Shown in pieces: positions 17,224-25,714 of a stretch of DNA of 51,231 bases (its first letter is position 1; each line of letters begins with the position of its first letter). Source of the stretch: Streptosporangiales bacterium (GTDB lineage: Bacteria; Actinomycetota; Actinomycetes; Streptosporangiales; Streptosporangiaceae); NCBI GenBank assembly GCA_009784565.1, contig WRBL01000004.1:1-51231 (forward strand), written 5' to 3'. The notes beneath the pieces were generated by a model, which searched no databases, had not been told where the DNA came from, and saw only the letters and a list, made by a program, of their open reading frames with translations. Both the position numbers and the translations under genes were made by a program.

Positions 17224-20200
17224 TCACCGGGACATCCCGGGGCCGTCCCGGTGCGGGCCCTGCGGGGGCCTGCCCAGCAGCGGGGGCCGCTGCTCGTGCG
17301 GGCGGGGCCGGCGTCGCTGCTGGCCGGACGCGGGAGCCCGGCTCTTGGCCGCGCGGTCCTGGGCGGCGAGCTCGGCCGCGGTGCGCGCCCTCTTCAGCTG
17401 GGCGGCAAGGCGGTCCCAGTCCGGGCCGCCGTCCGGCCGGCCAGCGTCCTCGGCCGGGGCATCCTGCCGCCGGGGTTCCTCGAGGGGCGCGACGTCGACG
17501 CCGCGGCGGCGGAGTTCGGCGCTGGCCGCGAGCGCGTCCTCGCGGATCCCGCTGGTCTGCTCGTGCCACCGGGCGCGTTCCTCGCTCGCTGCGGTCAGTT
17601 TCTCCTCCCGCCGGGCGAGGGTGTCGGCGGCGCGCTGGTACTTGCGGGCCCGGTCGGCGGCGGCCTTCTGCGCGGGCGGGTCTCCGCCGACCCGGGCGGC
17701 GGCCTGGGCGATCGTGGCCTCGGTCTGGTAGTCGCGGCGGGCCAGGATCGTGGAGCGGAGGTCGTCGTCGACGTTGGCGGGCGCCCACGCGAGCTCGCGC
17801 CGGTAGCGGGCGCGGACGGCGTGCAGGTCCCCGTCGGAGCGGCGGGCGAGGTCCAGCTGGGCGGGGTCGGTGCCGAGCGCGCGGGCGGCGGCCTGCCAGG
17901 AGGCGCGGGCCTCGGGCGATTCCGGTTCCCGCCCGATCGGCGTCGCGTCGCAGTAGCCGAACTCTTCCCGGTAGGCGGCGACGGCCCCGGCCCGGAGGGC
18001 CCAGTTCTCGCGGCCGGCCTCATCGGCGGGAACGGGGCCGAGCCGTTCGGACCACGGCGGGGGCCGGTCGATGGCGGCGCGGCCGAGCTCGGCCTGCCGG
18101 GCGTCCAGGAGCCGGGCCAGTTCCCGCAGGTAGGTCCCGAGCTCGGGATCGGCGGGGATGTCCGGGGTGCGGTCGGCGTGGGACATGACGACGGGCGGCG
18201 GGTTCCCGATGGCCCGGTTGATCCGCCAGTGCAGCACCTTGGAGATGTCGTCGGCGTCGCGCCGGTGCTCGTTGCCCTCCAGCGCCCCGGCGGCGACCGC
18301 GTCGGCCAGGAGCCGGGCGGGGTCGTGCCCGGCCAGGGTCGCGGCGCGGACCCGCCGGTGCAGTTCGTCGCGGGCGGGCTCGGCCAGGTACCGCTCGTAC
18401 AGGTCCGGGGGCAGCAGCCCGCGCAGGGCCTGGTCGGCCCGGCGGGCGTTGTCCTCGGCGATCTCGCCGGCCCAGATCGCGCCGAGGTGGGCCATGTGAC
18501 CCTGGCGCAGGAGCTCGTCGCGGCGGGTGCCGGTCGCGGTCTTCGGCTGGTCGCCGTTTTCGAGGGCGGCGGCCAGGACGCTGTACCGGCTCGCCTCGGG
18601 CGCCCACGGCGTCCCGGGATCGTCGCCGGCGGCGCGGGCCCGGTCGCGGACGGATCCGGGGGCGTCCCGGCCCGGGGTGGTGAGCTGGGGCGCGGGGCGG
18701 GTCCCGGCCTGCAGGTCCGAGGCGCGCTGCCGGCCGGGGGCCCGGTCGGCGAGGGTCCGGTCCGGGTCCGGGCGGGCACCCGGCTCGACAACGGCGTAGG
18801 CGTAGTTGGCCAGGCGCCCGCGGCTGAGGGCGACGTAGACCGACGCGCGGGACAGCCCGGCGCCGATCAGGGCGTGGGCGACGTCCACTGTGCGGCCCTG
18901 GGCGCTGTGAACGGTGGAGGCGTACCCGAGGACGGCGTGGCCGGCCAGGTAGCCGGCCGGGACGGTGAACGGGGCGCTCCACCGGCGTTCCCCGCTGGTC
19001 TTGTCGCGGCCGAGGTAGCGGCGGACCACGGCGTCCCGGTCCCGGCACCGGTCGATCCGCCAGATGTCGCGGTTGACGACCTGCCGGCCGGCGGCGTCGA
19101 GAATGCGGCGGTCGTTGCGGCGGGCCTGGACCAGGTCCCCGTTCCCGGCGGCGTTCCCGTCGGCCAGCCTGAGGGGCGCGTCGGCGTCGACCAGCCCGAC
19201 GTCGGCCAGCGAGGCGCGGGCCCGGGCGGACAGGGCGGCGGCCTGGTCGTTGGACGGGCAGATGAGCAGCGCGTCGCGGCCGCGCAGGTGGTCGGCGAGC
19301 CAGGCCCGGTAGGCGGCCTCGCCCATCTCTTCCTCGTTGCCCTCGGCGAGGCGGCCGTGCCGGTCGTAGTCGGCGATGACGTCGGTGTCGCCGGACCGCA
19401 GCCGCAGCGAGGCCTCGCATTCCCACTGCTCGGTCATCCGCTGCACTTCGGTGAGCTCGTGCCATCCGTGCTTGCCGGCGACCAGGCCGAACATGCCGCC
19501 GGCGGTGACGGCGGGGAGCTGGGCCGGGTCGCCCAGCAGCACCATCTTGGCCCCGGCGGCCTCGGCGATCTGGTGCAGGGCGGTCAGCTCCGCGGTGCCC
19601 ACCATCGACGCTTCGTCGACCACCAGGAGGTCCCCGGCATTGAGGCCGACGTCGCCCCGGGCGTGAGCGGACAGGAACCGGGCGATGTTGAAGCACTCGG
19701 GCAGCCCGTCGTCCCGCAGGACCTGCGCGGCGGCCTCGGCCGTGGCCACCCCGACGACCCGGCCGCCGACGGTCGCGGACCACACCGAGGACAGGGAGCT
19801 CATCGACAGGGACTTGCCCGCCCCGGCGGGGCCGATGAGCAGGTCCACCGGCCGTCCGCTGGTCGCGATCCCGAGCACCGCCCCGGCCTGGTCGGCGCGC
19901 AGGCCCCCGGCGTACCGGCGCGGGCCGCGTTCCGACTGTTCCGCCGGGTCGTTCCGCCGCTCCGCCGACGCGGAATGCGGGGTGACCCTCCCGGGGAGCG
20001 AGGCCAGTTCGCCGGCCGGGATGCCGAGCGCCGCAGCGGCCTGTTCCGGGCTGGCGGCGGGCCCGCCCGTCCGCCCTCCGGCGGCGAGCAGCCGTTCCTC
20101 GGCGTCCTGGTGGGGCCTGGTGGTGTAGAGAGCCCTGTCGTGCGGGCTGTAGACCGATTTCCCGTCGGCGCGCAGCAGCGATTCCGGGACCGGGACCAGG

Positions 20201-21675
20201 TCGGGGGCCTCCTGGTTGACCACGCCGTACCCGGCCAGCGCCCGGCCGGTCAGCTCCTCCAGGGTCCGGGTGACCGTGGCCGCGTCCAGCCCGCCGAGCC
20301 AGGCGGGCATCTGCCGGTCGATGGCCTGCAGGAGCTGGGCCCGGGTCCAGGTCGCGTGGCGCTCCTGGACCGAGGCGACGGCGGCGTCCAGGAGCTGGTC
20401 CAGCTCGGCGTCCGCGAGCGCGGCCAGGCCCTGGTCGGACGGGTCGCGGCTGCCGATCACCTGCCCGGGGACGGCGTACAGCTCGCCGAGCTCGGCGGCC
20501 GTCACCTTCGCCGCCCACCCCTCCAGCAGCTGCTGCCGCGTCGGGGGCTTGCTCTTGGTCTTCGGGCTGCGGGTCCTGACGGCCGCGTACTGGGCCATCG
20601 ACCACAGCGCCCGGGCGTTCGGCGGCCGCCCGTGCTTCGCCTCGTAGGCCTCCGCGAGGTCGGCGACTTCCCTGGTGACGGCCGCCCGGCGGGAGCTGAA
20701 CAGGTCCTTGACCTCCGGCGCGACGCCGGTCATCTCGCGGGTCTTCCCGTCCGGGCGGGGCGCCAGTTCCGCGCCGAGCTCGCGGGCCAGGATCTCGTCC
20801 AGCACCCGGGCGCCGATCGCGTTGGCCGCCGGGAGAATCTTGTAGAACGCCCGGCTGTCCAGCGTCCGCCACTCGCCGTCCGCGCACTCCACCCGGTTCA
20901 AGACGGCGTTATGCACGTGCATCTGGGGTTCGCCGTCGCGGCTGGTGAACTGCAAAAACGACGCGATGACCCAGCCCGGGGCCTCGATGAACCGGCCCGT
21001 GGCCTGGTCGGTCAGGCGACGGCCGTCGGCGTCCTTCGGGACGCTGCCGTGGTGCTTGTTCCGGCTGTACCCGGCCTCGTCCTGGGCGTACTCGAGGGCG
21101 GCGGCCGCGCCCGCCCGCACCGCGTGCTCCACGATCTCGGCCTGGCGCCGGTACCCGGCGGCGCCGTCGGCGTCCCCGGCGCGCTCGGCCCGGGCCGCCG
21201 ACGCCTGCAGCCCCGCGTGCAGCACCGAGACGTCCTTGCTCGCCGAGAACGTGTAGTCGAAGAAGGCGACCGCGGACTTCGCCTTCTTCTCCGCCTCGAT
21301 CTCCAGGATCTCGCGGCGCTCGGGCCCGGCGTCCGGCTCGGCCGCGAGCAGGACCGCCAGGTGCTGGTCCTTGGTCTTGTACCGGTACGGGCGCCGCCCG
21401 AGCCGCGCCTTGTCCTTGTCCGGCACGGACCTGTCGCCGAACGCGGGATCGCGGGGGTCCAGCTGCCGGGAGTACATCCCCTCCATCACGGCGGGCTCGA
21501 CCTCGGAGCCCGGCATCAGGCCGAGGACCCGGCAGCCCCTCCCGGTCCACACGCCGGGCGGCTCCCCGATCGAGTCGACCGCGGAGTGGTAGTAGCCGGA
21601 GTCCAGCCCCTTGGACGACTCCTTGAGGAGGTAGTTCACGTCGTAGCCGGGAACCAGGCTTCCGATCGCGCCCAT
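17224..21675 (-). CDS. MobF-family (TraI/TrwC-like) relaxase-helicase
   Basis: FDYTFSASKDVSVLHAGLQ, MHVHNAVLNRVECADGEWRTLDSRAFYK relaxase motifs; LLIGPAGAGKSLSMSSL, LLVVDEASMVGTAEL helicase motifs; 1483 aa. Confidence 0.9.
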   Translation of the reverse strand: MGAIGSLVPGYDVNYLLKESSKGLDSGYYHSAVDSIGEPPGVWTGRGCRVLGLMPGSEVEPAVMEGMYSRQLDPRDPAFGDRSVPDKDKARLGRRPYRYKTKDQHLAVLLAAEPDAGPERREILEIEAEKKAKSAVAFFDYTFSASKDVSVLHAGLQASAARAERAGDADGAAGYRRQAEIVEHAVRAGAAAALEYAQDEAGYSRNKHHGSVPKDADGRRLTDQATGRFIEAPGWVIASFLQFTSRDGEPQMHVHNAVLNRVECADGEWRTLDSRAFYKILPAANAIGARVLDEILARELGAELAPRPDGKTREMTGVAPEVKDLFSSRRAAVTREVADLAEAYEAKHGRPPNARALWSMAQYAAVRTRSPKTKSKPPTRQQLLEGWAAKVTAAELGELYAVPGQVIGSRDPSDQGLAALADAELDQLLDAAVASVQERHATWTRAQLLQAIDRQMPAWLGGLDAATVTRTLEELTGRALAGYGVVNQEAPDLVPVPESLLRADGKSVYSPHDRALYTTRPHQDAEERLLAAGGRTGGPAASPEQAAAALGIPAGELASLPGRVTPHSASAERRNDPAEQSERGPRRYAGGLRADQAGAVLGIATSGRPVDLLIGPAGAGKSLSMSSLSSVWSATVGGRVVGVATAEAAAQVLRDDGLPECFNIARFLSAHARGDVGLNAGDLLVVDEASMVGTAELTALHQIAEAAGAKMVLLGDPAQLPAVTAGGMFGLVAGKHGWHELTEVQRMTEQWECEASLRLRSGDTDVIADYDRHGRLAEGNEEEMGEAAYRAWLADHLRGRDALLICPSNDQAAALSARARASLADVGLVDADAPLRLADGNAAGNGDLVQARRNDRRILDAAGRQVVNRDIWRIDRCRDRDAVVRRYLGRDKTSGERRWSAPFTVPAGYLAGHAVLGYASTVHSAQGRTVDVAHALIGAGLSRASVYVALSRGRLANYAYAVVEPGARPDPDRTLADRAPGRQRASDLQAGTRPAPQLTTPGRDAPGSVRDRARAAGDDPGTPWAPEASRYSVLAAALENGDQPKTATGTRRDELLRQGHMAHLGAIWAGEIAEDNARRADQALRGLLPPDLYERYLAEPARDELHRRVRAATLAGHDPARLLADAVAAGALEGNEHRRDADDISKVLHWRINRAIGNPPPVVMSHADRTPDIPADPELGTYLRELARLLDARQAELGRAAIDRPPPWSERLGPVPADEAGRENWALRAGAVAAYREEFGYCDATPIGREPESPEARASWQAAARALGTDPAQLDLARRSDGDLHAVRARYRRELAWAPANVDDDLRSTILARRDYQTEATIAQAAARVGGDPPAQKAAADRARKYQRAADTLARREEKLTAASEERARWHEQTSGIREDALAASAELRRRGVDVAPLEEPRRQDAPAEDAGRPDGGPDWDRLAAQLKRARTAAELAAQDRAAKSRAPASGQQRRRPRPHEQRPPLLGRPPQGPHRDGPGMSR

Positions 21676-21704
21676 TTCTCGCGCCCCCGTTCCCTGCGTC
21701 AGGC

Positions 21705-21729
21705 GATCATGCAGGTCATCGGCATGATC
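21705..21729. promoter_or_regulatory. Inverted repeat GATCATGC-9-GCATGATC upstream of relaxase
   Basis: 8-bp perfect arms. Confidence 0.5.
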
Positions 21730-21860
21730 ATTTTAACGTCCGTCACATCAAGATGCCTAGGTGTGCTGCTGTGGACTTTGATCTTGGAGACGTGAGGGGA
21801 GGCGGGCCGGTTCAGGTGGGGCTGGAAGTTTTGCCAGGCGGATTCTGCGGGGGAGACGCG

Positions 21861-21900
21861 AAAGAAGCTCCTGCAGCGCTGCGGCTGCAGGAGCTTCTTT
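21861..21900. terminator. 17-bp perfect inverted repeat, 6-nt loop
   Basis: AAAGAAGCTCCTGCAGC-gctgcg-GCTGCAGGAGCTTCTTT between two minus-strand genes. Confidence 0.65.
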
Positions 21901-21944
21901 CTGGGCGGGAGATTTTTCGGCGGGGATGCGGGCGGCGGGCTTCT

Positions 21945-22151
21945 TCAGTCGGGCCGTACCGGGGGTCCGGCGTGCCGGCGGGCCTCGTTCAGGCCGGTGC
22001 GGCCGAGCCAGGCGGCGATGGCCATTCCCTCCCGGGCGGCGGCCGCGCGGAACTCGTCGAGCTCGGTGTCTGTCAGCGTGACCGCGATGCGGTGCGGGCG
22101 GCGGGCCGGGGCGTGCTCGCGCCGGCGGCGCGGGGTTCTGTCGGGTGCCAT
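21945..22151 (-). CDS. Putative ribbon-helix-helix relaxosome accessory protein
   Basis: HRIAVTLTDTELDEFRAAAAREGMAIAAWLGRTGLNEARRH RHH-like; directly upstream of the relaxase. Confidence 0.6.
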   Translation of the reverse strand: MAPDRTPRRRREHAPARRPHRIAVTLTDTELDEFRAAAAREGMAIAAWLGRTGLNEARRHAGPPVRPD

Positions 22152-22162
22152 GTACCCGACAG
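22138..22162. promoter_or_regulatory. Inverted repeat CTGTCGGGT-7-ACCCGACAG spanning the start codon of the RHH gene
   Basis: 9-bp perfect arms centred on the ATG at 22149-22151. Confidence 0.6.
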
Positions 22163-22294
22163 ACGTTCGCGGCGGCTGGCGGGTTCGGCCGTCATGGCGG
22201 TCATGGTGGCGGTCAGCCAGCACATTGGCAGCTACCTTACGGAGCAGAAGGTTCCCGTAGCCGGGCCGGTGCTGTCCGGCTAGCGTTAGCGACT

Positions 22295-22774
22295 ATGAGT
22301 GGCGAAACGACCGCGACAGTGTGGCTGTACCAGGCCGGCGAGTGGGAGCCGGCTGACGACCCGATCGACTGGGGCGACGAGACCGACGTGCTGAAGAAGT
22401 ACGCCGATGCGGGCTACAACGAGTACGGCCCCGTGGCGTCGAGCACGGAGTCGCTGGTCGCCGGGTTCCTGGTCATGGGCCTCAACAGCGAGGACAGCCC
22501 CGGGTACGGCGCGCAGATCACGATGTACGTGCGGAACGAATTCCCGCAGTGCCTGATCGACATTGAGGGCGGGGCCGGGTCAAGCCGCGCCGTGTACGCG
22601 GCCCGGCTTCCCGACGGGCTGGACATCATGGCCCGCTGGGCGCCGCTCGCCACCGCCGGCATGCTCACGGAGATTGCCCGCGGGCTCATGCACCCGGAGG
22701 AGGACTCCAAGGGCAACCCCGCGGCGACCGGGCTGGTCGAAACGATCGCGAGGCGCGTGTCACAGGTCGTGTAA
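22295..22774 (+). CDS. Hypothetical protein
   Basis: 159-aa ORF with ATG. Confidence 0.55.
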   Translation: MSGETTATVWLYQAGEWEPADDPIDWGDETDVLKKYADAGYNEYGPVASSTESLVAGFLVMGLNSEDSPGYGAQITMYVRNEFPQCLIDIEGGAGSSRAVYAARLPDGLDIMARWAPLATAGMLTEIARGLMHPEEDSKGNPAATGLVETIARRVSQVV

Positions 22775-22819
22775 CGCGTCGGCTCTCCGGTGTCTGGCTG
22801 GCGGGGCGGTCTATTGCCC

Positions 22820-22837
22820 CTCGCCGTAGCTATAGGA
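22820..22837 (+). repeat. 18-bp motif CTCGCCGTAGCTATAGGA, copy 2
   Basis: Exact match to 14922-14939. Confidence 0.85.
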
Positions 22838-22931
22838 GTTCCGGGCCGTGCATCAGGTGACCGGCCGGTCATGGCGGCATTGACCGGTCAGATGACGGCC
22901 GCTGCCGGCTGGGCGGGGCTGTCGGCGGCGG

Positions 22932-23510
22932 TCACCGCGGCGCGAGGTGACGGTCAGGCGGGCAGTCAATGACCCGGGCGAATCCCTCGGCGGCCAGGCC
23001 CGGCAGCGCCTGGCGGATCATGTCGTGCTGGGCGCGGACCGTGCTGTCGGGCACCCGACGGCCCCACCGGGCGCCGGGCCGCGGGCCGGGGCGGGCGGCG
23101 TTGCGCTCAAGGCAGGCCTGCACGCCGGCCATCATGACGGCCGCGACCGACGGGACGCCGTGACGGGCCGCCAGTGCCAGGAGCGGCTGGCGGGCGCTCG
23201 CCTCGGCGTTGGTCGCGTCGACGATCACCGTCAGCCCGCGGCGCAGCCGCGCTTCGGCCAGCGCGTGCAGGAGGGCGACGGCGTCCGCCGTGGCGGACTG
23301 ATCGGATTCGTCGTCGCTGACGGCCAGCCTGAGCGCGTCCAGGCTGAGCACCTGGGGCCCGGCTGTCGCCGCCTGGGCGGCCAGGGTCGATTTCCCGGAT
23401 CCGGCGGCGCCCATCATCACCACCAGGACCGGGCCCGCGAGGACCGCCTCGCGGACCGCACGGGTTCCGGCGGCCGGGGAGGGCTTCGTCCTCGCGCTCG
23501 GGGCGGGCAT
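22932..23510 (-). CDS. P-loop kinase, polynucleotide-kinase-like
   Basis: VMMGAAGSGKSTLAAQA, LSLDALRLAVSDDESDQSATADAVALLHALAEARLRRGLTVIVDATNA. Confidence 0.65.
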   Translation of the reverse strand: MPAPSARTKPSPAAGTRAVREAVLAGPVLVVMMGAAGSGKSTLAAQAATAGPQVLSLDALRLAVSDDESDQSATADAVALLHALAEARLRRGLTVIVDATNAEASARQPLLALAARHGVPSVAAVMMAGVQACLERNAARPGPRPGARWGRRVPDSTVRAQHDMIRQALPGLAAEGFARVIDCPPDRHLAPR

Positions 23511-23521
23511 CTTCTCCTGCC

Positions 23522-24025
23522 TCAGTCGGCCGTGCCGGCGGCGCCGAGAAGGGCGTCGTTCCTGGCGCGCATCTCCGCCAGCGCGGGACTGTCGCCGATC
23601 GTCAGGTACTCCTCCATCCCGGCGCCGATGGCGACGGCTTCGACCAGGCGGCGGGCGTGGGCGGTGCCGAGGCCGTTGCCGGCCTGGCGGAGGTCGACCG
23701 GGCGGCCGGACGCGTAGCTGGCGGCGATCTCCACCAGCCGCTGGTCGCCGCCGGTGAGGTAGACCGTGCCGCTGTTCAGCAGCTTGTCCCAGTCGCGCAC
23801 GGCCGCGACCAGCGGCTCGGACCCGTCGGCCGCGTAGCCGGTCTCGATGTCGACATGCCGGGCGAAGTCCCGGCGGCCGGGCAGCTCGGTGTAGGTGAGC
23901 AGGTGGACGGCCGCGTACATGCCGTAGGAGCCGACAACGCAGGCCCACTCGCCGAGGAGCGCGGTCATCTCCTCGGCCGTGTAGGTCTCCGGCGGGCGCT
24001 TCGCGATGGGCGCGGTTCCGGTCAT
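23522..24025 (-). CDS. Hypothetical protein
   Basis: 168-codon ORF with ATG; AAACG-NN-CGTTT motif lies just upstream. Confidence 0.5.
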   Translation of the reverse strand: MTGTAPIAKRPPETYTAEEMTALLGEWACVVGSYGMYAAVHLLTYTELPGRRDFARHVDIETGYAADGSEPLVAAVRDWDKLLNSGTVYLTGGDQRLVEIAASYASGRPVDLRQAGNGLGTAHARRLVEAVAIGAGMEEYLTIGDSPALAEMRARNDALLGAAGTAD

Positions 24026-24051
24026 GACAGGGGTTCCCTTCGGTCGGTCAT

Positions 24052-24357
24052 TTATAAACGGGCGTTTTGAGTCTCGGCGGGAGCGGATCCCGACGGGTCG
24101 CCGGGCTGGTCCCGGCGATGATCGCGGTGGGCCTGCCAGCCGCGGGGGCGCGGCGTCGGCCAGTGCGGGGCGAGCATCGACAGCGCCCCGTCCGGGTCGG
24201 CCCGCAGCCAGGTCAGGCACGCCTGGAGAAAGTCCCCGATGCGGTACCCGCGGCTGCCCAGGTACCCGCGGGCGGCCTCGTAGTCGTCCAGGTCCGGGCG
24301 GAACGACCGGCCCGGGGGCCTGCCGTCGCTGTCATCGGTGCTCGCGTCGGTACTCAT
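24052..24357 (-). CDS. Small protein, possible RHH-type repressor
   Basis: YLGSRGYRIGDFLQACLTWLRADPDGALSMLAPHWP; divergent from the MoxR gene across shared operators. Confidence 0.5.
   Translation of the reverse strand: MSTDASTDDSDGRPPGRSFRPDLDDYEAARGYLGSRGYRIGDFLQACLTWLRADPDGALSMLAPHWPTPRPRGWQAHRDHRRDQPGDPSGSAPAETQNARL
24056..24068. promoter_or_regulatory. AAACG-GG-CGTTT motif, copy 1
   Basis: AAACGGGCGTTTT; one of five dispersed copies. Confidence 0.65.
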
Positions 24358-24373
24358 GACACCAGTGAACCAT

Positions 24374-24455
24374 ATTGGATATCCATTTCATCGAGTAATG
24401 GACTTCCATTTCTCCCCGGGTCCGGCTACGCTGGCCGGAGTAATGGATATCCATT
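24374..24455. promoter_or_regulatory. Three operator-like sites AATGGA-NN-TCCATT in a divergent promoter region
   Basis: ATTGGATATCCATT 24374-24387, AATGGACTTCCATT 24397-24410, AATGGATATCCATT 24442-24455 (16-bp perfect palindrome with flanking T/A). Confidence 0.75.
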
Positions 24456-24473
24456 AGTTGCGGGAGGTTCCGG

Positions 24474-25712
24474 ATGACGGTGACGCCCAGGGCCGCAGGA
24501 GACGCGGCCGGCGCCGGGGGAGAGGACACGGCGGCCGCGCTGCGCGCGATCGTCGGTGAGCTGTCCGAGCAGTTCTACGAGCGGGCCGACGTATCGCGGA
24601 TGCTGGTCGTCGCGATGCTGGCCCGCCAGCACTCGCTGGTCCTGGGACCTCCCGGGACGGCCAAGTCCGAGCTGGCCCGGGAGCTGACCGGCCGGATCAC
24701 CGGGGCGCGGATGTGGGAGATCCTGCTCTCGCGCTTCACCTCGCCCACCAGCATGTTCGGCCCGATCGACGTGGCCGCGCTCGCGACCAGGGGCGAGTAC
24801 ACGCAGCTGTTCAGCGGCCGCGCCACGACCGCGCACATCGCGTTCGTGGACGAGATCTTCAAGTGCTCGGCCGCCGCGCTGAACGCCATGCTCGCGTACC
24901 TGAACGAGCGGCTGTACCACCCCGAGGGCGGGGGAGACCCGATCGAGTGCCCGCTGATCAGCGCGGTGTGCGCGTCCAACGAGCTGCCCGACGGGGAGGA
25001 GACCGGCGCGATCTACGACCGGCTCCTGGTCCGCCTGCAGGTCGGCTACCTCGCCGACCCCAGCAACTTCGCGGCGCTGCTGCGCTCCGGCGGCGACGCC
25101 AGCGCGCCGGCCGCCCGCACCACGGTGGACCTGGCCGACCTGACCGCCGCCGTGTCCGGCGGGGTGCCCCGGGTCGCGGTGCCCGACAGCGCGGTCGACG
25201 CGGTCTGCCAGCTGCGCAGCCAGCTGCGCCGGGAGTCGATCATCGCCAGCGACCGCCGCTGGAAGGCCTCGGTCCGGCTCCTGCAGGCGTCGGCGTGGCT
25301 GGACGGCCGGGACACGGTCGCCGAGAACGACCTGCAGGTGCTGGCGCACGCGCTGTGGGAGTCCCCGGTCCACCGGGCCGCGGTCCAGCGCGAGGTCCTG
25401 CAGCTGGTCAACCCGCACGCGCGGGAGGCCCTGGACATCACCGACGCCATCGACGAGCTGGCCGCGCAGCTGGACAGCAAGGCCGGCCAGTCCGAGGAGT
25501 CCCTCGCGGCCTGGGCGACGAAGGAGGCCAACAGCAAGCTCCGCAAGGCCGGCAAGCAGCTCGCGGGCCTGCGGCAGGACTCGGAGCTGGCCGGCCGGTC
25601 CACCGAGGCCATCGACCGGGCCATCGCCCGGCACGCCGAGGTCCAGACCCGCGTCCTGGTGGAAGCGCTCGGCATCAGCCCGTCCGTCGCGTCCGGCGCG
25701 TCCGGGAGCTGA
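24474..25712 (+). CDS. MoxR/RavA-family AAA+ ATPase
   Basis: VLGPPGTAKSELAREL Walker A, HIAFVDEIFKCSAAALNAMLAYLNER Walker B, RLLVRLQVGYL. Confidence 0.85.
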   Translation: MTVTPRAAGDAAGAGGEDTAAALRAIVGELSEQFYERADVSRMLVVAMLARQHSLVLGPPGTAKSELARELTGRITGARMWEILLSRFTSPTSMFGPIDVAALATRGEYTQLFSGRATTAHIAFVDEIFKCSAAALNAMLAYLNERLYHPEGGGDPIECPLISAVCASNELPDGEETGAIYDRLLVRLQVGYLADPSNFAALLRSGGDASAPAARTTVDLADLTAAVSGGVPRVAVPDSAVDAVCQLRSQLRRESIIASDRRWKASVRLLQASAWLDGRDTVAENDLQVLAHALWESPVHRAAVQREVLQLVNPHAREALDITDAIDELAAQLDSKAGQSEESLAAWATKEANSKLRKAGKQLAGLRQDSELAGRSTEAIDRAIARHAEVQTRVLVEALGISPSVASGASGS

Positions 25713-25714
25713 CC

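Noticed and set aside
17251-21795. 1514-aa plus-strand ORF opposite the relaxase
   Set aside because: Mirror ORF from high-GC codon bias; the minus-strand ORF has clear MobF motifs.
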